NCBI GenBank assembly: GCA_934047225.1
Contig: CAKOHE010000025.1
Coordinates: 653,001-717,000 of the forward strand
DNA length: 64,000 nucleotides
From: Ypsolopha sequella
Taxonomy: Eukaryota > Arthropoda > Insecta > Lepidoptera > Ypsolophidae
Direction: 5' to 3'
The notes below the pieces were generated by a model, which ran no database searches, had not been told where the DNA came from, and was given only the letters and a program-made list of their open reading frames with translations. Shown here one piece after another: positions 22,188 to 34,800 of the stretch (position 1 is the first letter of the stretch; each line of letters opens with the position of its first letter). The position numbers and the translations under genes were made by a program.

Positions 22188-22361
22188 AGTAAAATATTAC
22201 CTACCAACATATGTACACTGTCGACAAATCATAGAATAAACTAAATGTTATCTAAGCAAAATCTCATTTTAAGTGAACTATGTTCTTATGAGAATAAAGA
22301 TCATTAGCCAACAATTATATTAGACCAGATTGCTTAATTGCTAAGAGTAAGTGAAATATTA

Positions 22362-23679
22362 CGAGGGGCATGCCAAAAGAAGTTAGATACTCTTTACTCC
22401 TTTGATTGACACTGGCAAGTTATACATCATCTTATAGGCTCGTTGTTTGTTGATATATCTGAAAATAGAACGCACATCATTTCTTTTTTTTTTTATTTGG
22501 ATGAGCATCATTTTTCCGAGAATCTGGCGGGAATTCGCTTGCAGCAATGGAGCTCAGTCGAAGTGATTGTCGCGCTATGATTTATTATGACTATAAAAAA
22601 GTTTTAAGCCTCAAGAATGTTTTGAACTTTTGGCTGCTACTTTTGGTGAGTCTGGTTGCTCACGAACAACAGTATTTAATTGGTTTGCTGAATTTAAAAG
22701 AGGACGGGGATGTCTCAAAGATGACGCGAAGACAGGTCGACTGCCAACCGCGGTCACAGAAGAAAACGTTCGTGCAGTCGAAAAACTTATTCGCGAAAAC
22801 CAACGAATTATGTATGTAGAGCTGGAGCGAGAACAGGGAATTGGATCAGCAGCAATGCAAACCATAATTCACGACCACCTTTCTCTCCGTAAATGTTGTT
22901 TGAGATGGGTGCCGCACAAACTTACCGATGAGCAGAAAGACCGTCGGTTGGATTGGTGCCTATTCATGATAGATAAATTCGACGGTGGCGAGAAAAAAAA
23001 TGTGTATGATATACTGACTGGTGATGAAACATGGCTTATGTAACTATGTTAACTATGATCCCGAAACAAAGTGACATTCGACTGTATGGTGCTTTGAAGA
23101 TGAGCCAACTCCAACGAAATGTCGCCGTGCACGAAGCACACAGAAACAAATGGTCGCCTCGTTTTTCAGCAAAACGGATCATATTGCTACTGTAGTGCTA
23201 GAGAATCAAAGAACGATGAACTCCGAATGGTATGTGACAGTTTGTGCTCCAACAGTAATATCAGCTTGGTGTGACAAGCGACCGAAGTCAGGAATCCGAC
23301 GCCTTCTCAGGCACCACGACAATGCGGCGTCACACACGTCTGCCAAAACACTTGACTTTTTCGACTCAAAAAATGCGTCAATCCTCCCTCACTCACCATA
23401 TTCCCATGACCTAGCACCTTGTGATTTTACCTGTTTCCAAAAATCAAAGAAAAAATAAAGGGGAAGAAGTTTGAAAGCAAAGAAGATGCACTGGCTGCCT
23501 ATATTTTCGAGATTTCTGAGGTGTCTAAAGAAGAGTGGTCATTGGTATTTTCCAATTAGTTCAGACGTATGGACAAGTGTATACATGCTCAGGGTGAATA
23601 CTTCGAAAAGATCGATACTTATAATAAAGAATAAATTTTATAATTTTTGAGTATCTAATTTCTTTTGGCATGCCCCTCG
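22362..23679 (+). mobile_element. mariner element, 1318 bp, intact ends
   Basis: 31-bp terminal inverted repeats starting CGAGGGGCATGCC differ at one position and are flanked by TA on both sides (22360-22361 and 23680-23681). Length and ends are those of a full-length mariner. The transposase inside is broken. Confidence 0.95.
22547..23634 (+). pseudogene. mariner transposase (DD34D), frameshifted
   Basis: The reading starts MELSRSDCRAMIYYDYKK, shifts near 22630, continues through the helix-turn-helix region (RTTVFNWFAEFKRGR) to TGDETW, which carries the first catalytic aspartate, then hits stops at 23041. Another frame carries RHHDNAASHTSAKT with the second aspartate and PYSHDLAPCDF with the third; 34 residues separate them, the mariner DD34D spacing. 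The protein ends ...IDTYNKE at TAA 23632-23634. At least two frameshifts and several stops make it non-functional. Confidence 0.93.
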
Positions 23680-23689
23680 TATAACTTTT

Positions 23690-24120
23690 CGGTTAAAAGT
23701 TCCTCAATTGTATAGTAACTTTTACTTTTGCCTTTAATTTCAGTTTTAATATCGTTAGGGACCTTATTATTTACTTTTATCATATTGACATTGGGGCTAT
23801 TTTGTTTGAAACATCTGTAGTCTTGAAAATGGTAATTTTAGTTTATTTTTACCCGACTACGGCGAAGCTCTCCTTCTTGGGTTATGATTTTGACCGGAAT
23901 GTATGTATGTATGAATGTTCATCTGTTCCCTCATATCTTCTAAACTACTTATCATAATTTCACAAATGAGGTATCGCTGGAAGCGTCTTGATCGTTCGCT
24001 GGTTATAGGGTACAAGACGTTATATTAAATTGATTAAAGCGCCTTCTAGAGGGCATAAAGTCATGAACTAAAAAAAATGTCTTAATTATGCCGTATTGGG
24101 TATCAAATGAAAGGGCTTAA
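23690..24120. other. No gene; repeat-like segment
   Basis: Near 23850 the string ACCCGACTACGGCGAAGCTC resembles the ACCCGACTAC block in the inverted repeat at 25056-25440. No coding signal. Confidence 0.35.
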
Positions 24121-24126
24121 CCTCTA

Positions 24127-24216
24127 GTATGTGTAAACACAGATCTGTGATTCCCTCGAATATGTTTAAACACAGATCTGAGACTCGTGCGAGTATGTGT
24201 AAACACAGAGCTGTGC
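24127..24216 (+). repeat. Three copies of a GTAAACA-bearing unit
   Basis: Units TATGTGTAAACACAGATCTG, TATGTTTAAACACAGATCTG and TATGTGTAAACACAGAGCTG occur at irregular spacing of roughly 35-40 bp. Each carries a TAAACA core like that of forkhead binding sites. It may equally be a small satellite. Confidence 0.6.
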
Positions 24217-25055
24217 AAAGAATATATTGCTCGATTTTATGCGATTTTAGGTTTTAATAGTATTAAAATATAGTTTAAAATGGTTTTTAAGAGTAAAGAA
24301 TGATATACAAAGAGACTGAACGAACCATAAACATTCGATCAATCGACCGTTATTCGCGTCATATTCTAGTTTGAAATGACCAGTGGCCGCAAAATGTCGG
24401 ATTTGTGAGTGATCATGCAATATTGAAAGTGTATTTATTCAATGTTTTTCCTTCTGTAAGTATACTTTCTTGATAAAAACAGTTAGTTTATATGCTAATT
24501 CACAGGGGATTATAATCAAACTCCATAAAATTGCCAAATTATGATCAAAATATGTACATTTCCTACACTAGGTACAAATTCAGTGAAGTGGTTTATTCAA
24601 CCGTCTGTACAATATACCTGCGGTACTAAAGTATGCTCTAGTCTGCTCTACATTATTCATTAGTTATCTGGCAAACAAATTCAATCGCTAAGTATATAGT
24701 CTCCTATCAAATATATTGTTATTTTCAACAATTAGTCTAAACTTTCGCGCGCGCTCTAACCGCGCCGAACCTGTACACATATACGGTGCGGCAAAAGCAA
24801 ACCTTCCCACACGGAGCAGGCGTCTTGCGATCCCTGTCCACATACTAGAGGTTAATTTGCACATTTCAAAAAATATACATTGTTAGCTGTTGCTTGCGGC
24901 TTTGCTTGCCTGCACCCGATAATTGGGAATAATTTCTATAAAATCAAGCTTCACTCCAATCCTTCCCAAAATATATATATAATAAATACGTATTTATATG
25001 TAAAGCGGCTCTGCATATACTTTATCATGAAATTATATCCCCAAAATAATTAAAA

Positions 25056-25440
25056 TAAAAAATGAGTTCAAAAACTAAAACCCGACTACTGTAATATCAC
25101 GCTCTAAAAAGTATGAAACAAGAAATAATTCTCATCTGAAATTGTTATGTACAAACGAATCAATATTTATCGTCTATTAAATAAACAACTTACGCGTAAC
25201 ACATTTCAATGTATTTAATAAATATTCATAGTGATGTTCAGAGGATAGCCGTGGTCTTATGCCACCTACCCTAAAAAACAATACATTCGTCAGCTTTAGG
25301 TGTAAGTTGTTTATTTAATCGACGATAAATATTGATTCGTTTGTACATAACAATTTCAGATGAGAATATTTTCTTGTTTCATACTTTTTAGAGCGTGATA
25401 TTACAGTAGCCGGGTTTTAGTTTTTGAACTCATTTTTTAT
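25056..25440. repeat. Inverted repeat with arms of about 140 bp
   Basis: The left arm (25056-25195) starts ATGAGTTCAAAAACTAAAAC; its complement fills 25303-25440. Arms contain ACCCGACTACTGTAATATCA and GAATCAATATTTATCGTC and match at well over 90 percent by eye. The spacer is about 107 bp. Fold-back element, or two tails of one repeat inserted head to head. Confidence 0.85.
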
Positions 25441-25761
25441 TTGATGTTTTGTTTTTACTATGTACGTGTACGTCTTTATTTTTTGTAAATAGGTGTAAGT
25501 TTTTATGGACAATTTTTGCTGTTTCTAGTATTATGGACATTTATGGACACATCATCAGCAAATAGAACACTAATAGCATTTAGGATTTTTGGCAAATCGT
25601 TAATATACAGGAGAAACAGTGACAACGGAGGTTAGCACTCTAATCTGCTTGTAAACTTCTTGGTTAAATTCATTCGATTCCTGTACTATTACAGATTCGA
25701 ACCCATACATAGTGATTTTTTTAATTTGCCACGTTTTGTTCGATTTAAAACTTCAACTTAC

Positions 25762-25842
25762 ATCTTCAGATTCAGGTACAGTTTCTTCAGTTTGTGGCGG
25801 TAGACGACGTTTCAGTTTAGACAGCGGCAACGGTGGCAAGTC
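25762..25842 (-). CDS. Coiled-coil gene, exon 11 (codons 537-563)
   Basis: Acceptor GGCTATCAG, donor GAT/GTAAGT. Reads DLPPLPLSKLKRRLPPQTEE then TVPESED. The KLKRR cluster could be a nuclear localisation signal. The donor shows that at least one more exon follows, not found in the remaining 25.7 kb. Confidence 0.75.
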
Positions 25843-28800
25843 CTGATAGCCGCGTGAAACAGTTTCAAAGTGACGATTTACTTCCGTGGACTGGAATCAA
25901 AAATTTGGAAATTGATGACGCTTTGCTCTGCTCGCCTGTATATTGTTTTAGCAAAGTTAAACCTTGCTTAATAAGATCTAAAGGACTTTCAAAACGACCT
26001 CAATATACGGGAACACAGCAATTTTTTTATTAAGTATATGGTGACCTGAGATTGAGCACTTCATTTTGCATCAAGTAGAACTGGAGGCGAACTCCGAAAA
26101 CGATCACGATATTTCGATATACGACCGACATCCGACCGAATCTATTTTGCTTTGGTTACCACGAAGCTATATCGTTTTCGACTTTCAAATGTCGTATCGT
26201 CCAATGTTCGATCGTGACCGAATGATTGAACGAAATCGTGATAAGCAAACTGTCTATGGTTTTAGGTTTGTTCCGTACTCTGAAAAAAAACCGGTATTTT
26301 GTTAAAATATCATGCTGTCTTTTTCACACTGCGTACACGACAGTAAGCTATCTCCGCTCCCATAATATTTTTTGAATAGGTATTTTACGTCTTATTTGGG
26401 AACGTAGCCAACTTTCAAGTAAAATAAATGTGTGTTCATCGACCATCTGTTTTATTTATTGTTTACAGTTTAGTTTAGCAGTTTTCAGAGATATATTAGG
26501 TGCGAGCGGTGATTATTACAATAATAAATTAATACTGCGACAATACATAGAAAATTGTAACATGTAAGTACGTTTAAATTCATCTTTACTATTGAAATTA
26601 CTTGAAGTTCCTTTGATGGGACCCTGGATAAACGAACCATCCACACTGCATCCTCTTACGATCAACTGAATTTTATATGCGAGGGACATGGACCCATTGC
26701 TGTACAGGAACAGAAGAATGTGTAACTTCTCTCTCCACTTTCAATCATATTAGATCTACCTAACCAACCTATTTTGTTTCAGAATGACTGCTGAACAAAT
26801 CGAAATACTATTCACATTTCTGGAGCATAATCACTTAAGGAAAGAAATAACAGACAGTCAAAATGCCATGGCAGACAATGGCAGTTCACAACAACAATGG
26901 CAGCAATGATGGTAATACAGTTTTCTATCAATATTCTTATTAAAATAATAATAATAACAGGGAAGACTGTTCTGTGTGCTTTCTAAAACATTAACAATAT
27001 AACATTAATCGCTTATGCTAGGTTGGGAAGCATAGAAAGAACACTATAAAAAAATATATTCAAGTGTGACTCTACCCATCCCAGTAGAAGGCAGCCGACA
27101 TGCTACTGGGACCGGCGGAGGGTCACCTTCAACTAAAGAAATACTGCGATCTATAATTTATCTATGCCACCACGTAGAGATTAGAAGTAATGCGACGGGC
27201 CCTTGTGTTCTTGACATTAACTTGTAATCTAGAATATTTAAATGTAATATAATAAATCTATCATCGCGACATGTCTCCCTGAGGGGGTGTCAGAAGTGAA
27301 CCGTGTGTCAAGTCAAGATATTCAAACGCACCACTTTTCATTAACAATTATTCCCATTCCAACTAATATAGTATTGCTTATTTTCTTTATGTTCATCTGA
27401 TAAAGACAAGGATTAGCAGGAGTAATCTGAACATGAAAAGAGCCTCAAGATCACTGGAGACTGCGGCTGTACACCTAGGTCACACAAAGTCACTGCTCGC
27501 TAGCTCTCATAGCCTACGCCTGCACTCCGTCAAGGAGTGATGAAGCGGTTAACCAATCACCGGGCCATAATAGTACTTATTATTTTTAAGAATATTTATT
27601 TTAAAATAATGTATACATCCATTTAAAACAGGCCCTATTAATGACACTCTGCTATCCGTCTGTCTTTTTATCGATATTTCACAGGTATCTAGCTCATAGA
27701 CAGAATGAGTTACAGACCTGAGATTTTAATATTTGGTGTAGAATGTTGATTTAAAACTTAATACCTATTTAGTTAAAACTCCATTTAAATTATTTTTCAG
27801 ATTATAGGGATATTTTTCATATACATGAAGGAGCTGAAACAATTTTTTTTTTTCTTACCCTGTCATGTAAAGTGTCATTGTTTAGAGCTCAATGAGTAGT
27901 GTGTATAAATATATTAATATTTTTTATCTTTAAAAATAAAGAAATGGGGGGCTATCAATTGTCACTTTTATTACTGGTTTATCTCAAAGCATTTAGGAAT
28001 TTGGAATTTCTGTATATTATGTACCATATGCTGAATTAAACAACAAATACCCAAAACGCCGATTTATAATGTAGTTTTAGGGTTAATGATTCATTTTAAA
28101 TTGGTTGTCACTCTTAACATATGGTATATAACAGGTTTCTTAGAGCAGTGATCAGTGTAACCAAACAAGTCGGAAAATAAAGGTCCAAGGTGTGTCGGGG
28201 GAAGTAATATTGCTGTTTTATGTTCAACAGATAGACGGGGCAGAGGCAGACGGTGGCGTCCGCACTCTCCTTGCTCGCACGTCAGCTCACGCAACCGCCT
28301 CCTTGAGCTGTATCAGCAGTCAGCTGTTCAAATGGAAAGAAAAGTGTCTCCGAGCTGAGCTGCGAGAGATTCACAAGGCAGTAGTCGCCCTGAAAGATGT
28401 TATGGAGGGACTATTTTTGAGTCAGGCCATCAGGGCAAACCCGGAAAGTCCCTCATATTGCATACTTATTTTAGATTATATTTAATAAATACAGTTTTAC
28501 GCATCTATTGACTTTTATTAAAGGAAATAATTGACACAAGTAATTCCAATGTTTTATTTAATAATTTGCTGTATACTCATAGAAAATATAAAGATTTGAA
28601 ACTTTGTTGACCGCCTCTGTGGCTGAGTGGTAGGTCGTGGGTTTAATCCCCGCGGTGCACATTAATTTGTCTTCGGTATGCGTGTTTACGAAGGCACGTT
28701 AAGCTGTAGATCTATTTAATTTTGTGCCCATATTACGGCGATAGGGCACACCACCTATCACGTTTGGGACGTACCTATATAATAATCGTTAGTGAAAAGC

Positions 28801-31800
28801 GGGTGTACCAAGTCTGGACTGTAACAAATGTTTAAACTTTGAAACACCTCTGACACCCCCACGGGGATTCGTGTCGTGATAATTTATATAAATTATACAG
28901 GTATCTCAGACAAAAATGATATAAGTACAAAAACTAAAGTTTAATTTTGCAATTTCAGCTTTAAACACAAGTAAATATAGTATAATATATGTTGCCATCA
29001 ATCACTATATTTAAAACAGTCACAAACCTAATAATATTAAGTAAATTTTAAACTTTCGATATTAAAACGACACCTCTTGAGCTGACGTAAAAATCACGAT
29101 CAAACTTCTGTCAAAATAGAATTATCGGTCGATGTTCGGAAACTTCGGAGTAAGCGTTTCGATCAAACTCCTGTCAAATACGTTTGTCGTTCGAAAATTG
29201 ATTATCAGAGTACCACTCGCGTTGATATTACGATACTCGACCGAATATTGTACGATCGAACACGATCAGAGTAGACCCCCTGAACTCTATGACGTTTTAT
29301 TATTGTTAAAATAGCGCGCTGAGTCGTTGTTGTTACGACAACCGAAATATCACGCGCTCTCAAAAAACCGTGTTTTTATTAAATAACTCCGCTTCTGGTT
29401 AAAATAAAAACACGATTTGTTCAAACTACTAGATATCATTCAAACAAATTTTATAAAACTTCTCGAAGTCAAACGCTATGCTGTATTCTTTTTTCACCGG
29501 AAAAAATGGTTATATTTGTTTTTTTCCAAAGTTATATTTATTTTTGTTACGCTAGATATCAATGATATTATTAAAACCTCATTAATTTAATTTAATTTGA
29601 AAATTGTAGTGAGAGAAGCTTTTTTTGTCTTTGAAAAAGTTGTATTTACTTGAAGTTTCTTTTTCTGTGTTTTTTGGTGGAATAAAGTGTTTTGTAAGAA
29701 ACAATTGTAAAGTTATTTAGTACTTCGACTAAGCTAAATTTAACTAATTTTATGATTAGAAGCCCTATAGTTGGAACTATAAGCATTACAACAAGGAATC
29801 TAAAATTTGACAGATGTGTACACGGTACGTACACAGAGAAGCAATGCATAGACTCAATAAAGTTGATTGGGTTAGTTTCAGCCTATAAATAGAGGTTTAC
29901 AAAAGATTTTTTTTGACGTGTTTTCTTCAAACATACTTCATAAACTTAGGAGAACATAGGCGTATTTTTTTAATGACTGGGTTTCCCACAAGGAAGTCAT
30001 CCAAATTATGTCATATAGGTATATGCCTCATCTTTCCCCTTAACTCAAAGTCTCGCATGTTTCGCGTTACTTTTAGCATAATACTTAGTCTATGCTTTTA
30101 GCTTAACGGTCTATATGTTAAGAAAGTGCTGCCACTTTAGAAAAAAAAAACATTATTTACTTATGTACTAGAATAGTTATTGAAAATCTGCTCAAGTAAA
30201 TTCGTAGATAGTATAACAATGACCCAATTTAAATAGCATAGTTTTCATAAACAGCATCTTTGATGAGCTAAAATTTTAACTTTTGTGAAATAATTGAGAA
30301 ATCGAGAAAAAAGAAACAGTTGTCTTATACAACTTATCTTATGCCAGTCAGGTTGTATAACGTGCCCTTAGAGCGGGTACATACTTTCAAGTACCTGGGT
30401 CATATTGTGACACCCGACCTGAAGGATGACGATGATATTGAACGAGAAAGGAGGGCGTTGTCGGTGCGAGCAAATATGATAGCCCGCAGGTTTGCCCGTA
30501 GCTCGAAGGAAGTAAAAATTACCTTATTCCGAGCCTTTTGCACATCTTTTTATACGGGCACACTGTGGTTATCATACACGCAGAAGTCGTACAACGCTCT
30601 TCGCGTTCAATACAATAATGCGATGAGGGCACTGTTGCGGCTGCCCCGCTTCTGCAGCGCGTCGGGGATGTTCGCCGCAGTGCACGTTGACTGCTTTTAT
30701 ACCACCATGCGCAGGCGAGCAACTGCGATGGCGGGCAGGGTGCGGGACAGCGGTAACAGTCTCCTCAGTGTCACCAGCAGGTCGGACGGGCCCTTTATGA
30801 AACATTGGCAGGCGCTACACACTCCGTCGTACCAAGTATGGAGCAGATAGCGTCAGCATCAACACTTTGTGGTTATTATTGTTTCTGTGTATTTCTTTTT
30901 TTTTGTATTCTTTTTAAATTTTAGTATTTTAGCAATTTATTTATAAATATGGATTAATTTATCTGAAATAAATGAATATTATTATTATTATTATACATTT
31001 TGGTCGGGTAGTTATGTAACTTTTCTTTGGAACAGCTGATTGTTTATTCGCGATTCGAAGGTTGGTTCCATAGTAAAAGCTTTTCGAATCAACGAGTACT
31101 ACCACCAGTTTCCGGCTTTCGCAGTTTCATCTTAACACCCAGTATATTTATATTATTAGAGATTTGCATATACAGCTAGTGGAAATGTTGATTGACACGG
31201 AGCGACTGTCATGCACTAAAAGCTGCACGGAGCGGTTGAACCGCGTAGCACTGTCACCGGCCTTGCAATTTATGTATGAGTTTTGAATTTATAAAATGAC
31301 TTCAGTTTGCTTATATCCAGTTTGAAGGACCAAGTATACTTACTTCAACAGCGTCACTGTCCATACTGCTGTCACTAAATATTGTATACAGTAAACTTTC
31401 TGGATCTTCTGGTTGACGTTTGGTAGAGACGGCGGCGCTTCGGAAAATTTCCGATGGTCTCGTGTTCTAAAAAATTAATAAGAAACAAATATATATATAT
31501 TGAAACTTGAGCTTTCAATTTATTTAAATTATTTATAGATAGAATAGAATAATAATAATAGAGAAATATTTTCGAAATTGATTCGCCCTTAAATGCGCCG
31601 AAATATATGTAGAAATATTTATTTATGATATCTATAAATAACTTCAATAAACTAAATTAGTTTTTAACGTTTAGACACCTCTACTTGGCCAACTTAATTT
31701 AATTTTCAATGCAAGTGAAATTTTTATGAATTTAATTTTCAATGAATTTTAGATGTCTGTCAGGGAAACAGGGAAAATTGGAAACTGTCAGGAATTTTAA

Positions 31801-34800
31801 GAAAAGAGAAAAACATAAGAAATTAAATTATAATCAAGGAATGAAATCTAATAATTAACAACCAATGTGATTAATTAATTATTCATCTGATCCTCGTACT
31901 TTTTATTGCTAGGTGCTTTCAGAAACTGCTGGTCTTTCATAACAATTTTGTGAAACTCTTCACATGATGTGTTCTTCAGATTGAACCTGTGTCTACAGTA
32001 GAGCCTATGGTAGAAGCTATGGACAGTCTCTCCTTTGTCCACTGCGCATCCATTAATGAAAACACTCGTTCGACGTTAGCATTTTGTGCTTGAATTGCAA
32101 ACACAAAACAGCAAATTTTGTTCAGTTCTTCCAGTCTTTCACAGCTGACGGATTTTATCCTCTCATTTTAACAATAATTGGACTTAGATTAAAACAAAAA
32201 AATGCAAAATTTTACGAAAAAAAAAGTTGACTACGATACTTTTTAAAATACGATACTTTTTTGTCAAAATGTCAGAAAATTTATTGTAGAGTCAGGGATT
32301 TTTTCAGGAAAACTTATTTTCGGATCTGGTTACCCTAATTACACCTCGCCCATCGGAAGATCTCACCTTCTCCCGAAAATAACAAGTCTGGCAAACTTTT
32401 TTGATATTTACAGTGGTACCGCCACTGGTCCTGTAATGCACTCTTATATTATTTAGAGTGTCCAAAGTCTTAATCTTAATAATTATAGTATTTTTATGTA
32501 TACCTTTTGGTTCCTAACCGGTAGGATAACTGAAACAGCGTTGTCATCTTGTTCGGGCTGCTCCTGCGGTGGTTGAAGCATGCGGCCGGTGAGTTCCCTT
32601 TGTATGTTGTCTACTGTGCCTTGCATACCCGCAATTTTATCATGGAGTTTCTCCTAAAAGTTTAGAAATAATAATTATTAGACCATTTTTTTTTATTTAT
32701 TTGTTTATTATCAACAACGAAAATCTAACATTACAGAATTGCCTAATTCGTTAGTCTAGTAATTCTAAATTTTCACAAAACAATATAAATATATCATTAA
32801 ACTAACATATACAAATCTTAAGTACTGACACTATTACTTAATTACTACTTAGTACATATACTAAATATGGCCCCTGTGAACTCGCTCAGCGAACAAGAAA
32901 ACACATCAATGTGTTCGATACCAAAAAAAAGTTTTTTTTTCGAAACCACTTACTCCACTATAACGTCATCTACGTATTTCATTTTTGAGTAAATGTATAT
33001 TTGATTAAGATTCTCACAGAAGGAAAACGCGATTGGATGAAATTTTCTCGATAGAATTTAATTCCGAAAAGACCTCTAAATTGTTTTGTTTTTTCCTGTT
33101 ATTCTGAAATCCTAACTAATTTCATTGTGAAATTGCATTCAAAATGTGGATATTATGTATTAGTAAATTTTCTCGATAGAATTTAATTCCAAAGATACCT
33201 CTAAATTGTTTTATTTTCTCCTGTAAAACTGAAATCCTAACTAATTTCATTGTGAAATTGCATTCAAAATGTGGATATTATGTATTTGTAAAGTCTCCTT
33301 GAAAATCTTTTTGAAAAAATAGCTTAATACATTTTATATTAATAAAAAACCTCAGCGTCTCTGGCGACATTAACGGTGCGGCCGCGTCAGTGCCGCCGCG
33401 ACAGAGCGACTATATTACGAACTATGTAAATGTATGGGAGCGTACCTATTTAATTAACCCATGACTTAAACCAAATCATTTAAAAAATGACACACGAAAA
33501 TAAAAGTAAACAATGGAATTTGCACTCCAGAACGGCGATTCTGGTGCTTGTGCAAAAATTGCGAAAGCAGAAAAGTCAATCATTTCCGTAGAAAATCACT
33601 CAAAATCTGCCGTAGTAAATTTTCGCCGTCCAGGACTTTTATACGCTTGTAGCTTTTGTGTGTATTTGATTTTGGTAAATGTTTTAGGTTCAATTCATGG
33701 TACGAAAAAAGTAACACAAATTCAAAATTTTGGTAAATATTAATAAATAAGGGCATTATCAGTGAATTGCGTAAATTAGGATTTCTGGCGAACACCGTGC
33801 CTTTAAGTTGCTTGAGTCGACCAAACATCGCCAGAAACTATATTGGAATAACGCTCATATCAGCGTGCACTGCATTACGAGGTTGCTGGGTCTCCGGATA
33901 GCGCAAAATAGGAGAAAATAATAGTTTTCACATGGACGCGATGGACAGATAAATATTCCAAAAATATTTTTTCTGAGCAATATTTTCCTTGTGTTTTAGT
34001 GCAACAACTATACAAATATTCCATAAATATTTTTTCTAAGCAATATTTTCCTTTTAAGAACTATAAAATTACCATTAGTGGTTTCAAAGACATAACCAAA
34101 TTTACTTAATTTTAGTCAAAAACAGCTTGAGTTTGAACAATATTTACATGCTGTTAATACAATGTGTATTTCACGCGAGAATAATAAAATGAAGTTGTTC
34201 TTTATAGTTTACATTTTTTTTTTAATTCATTTATTTCAAGTTACCAAGACTCATATCGGAATAAAACATAAACAGATTAAATTAAATATAACATTCAATT
34301 GTACTAATAATAATAAAACACACAATATATATAATAACAGCTCACCACGGCTACACACACATGCCTGTCGCATGCCTGTTGCAACAGTGGCGTATGTAGG
34401 GACAATCAAGCCTGTCCGCGATCATTGCCAGGATTGTGTTGGCGCTGGCCCGCACTCTGTGTAGCAGAGACGCGCATCGTCTGCACATGGTCACATGGAA
34501 GCAGTCAATGCGAGCCCAGGCGAACATGCCCGATGCGCTACAGTATCGGGGCAGCCTCAACACCGCCCTGAGCGCGTTATTATACTGGACTCGGACAGCT
34601 CCGTACGACCTCTGAGTGTAGCTAGCCCACAGGCTGCACGTGTAAAGCGATGTACAGAAAGCCCTAAATAGGGTTAGTTTTACCTCAGTAGAACAACGAG
34701 AAAACCTGCGAGCCAACATATTTGCTCTAATCGACAAGGCCCTCCGTTCCCGCTCAATATCAGCATTATCCCTGAGGTTGGTTGTGATAAGATGACCCAG

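Noticed and set aside
24127..24216. Possible CRISPR-like array
   Set aside because: Only three units, irregular spacers and a eukaryotic genome without Cas genes.
30519..30805. Minus-strand frames opposite the LINE fragment
   Set aside because: Antisense shadows of the reverse transcriptase frame.
31375..31647. 90-codon minus frame over exon 10
   Set aside because: It uses another frame from the splice-consistent exon and runs into AT-rich intron.
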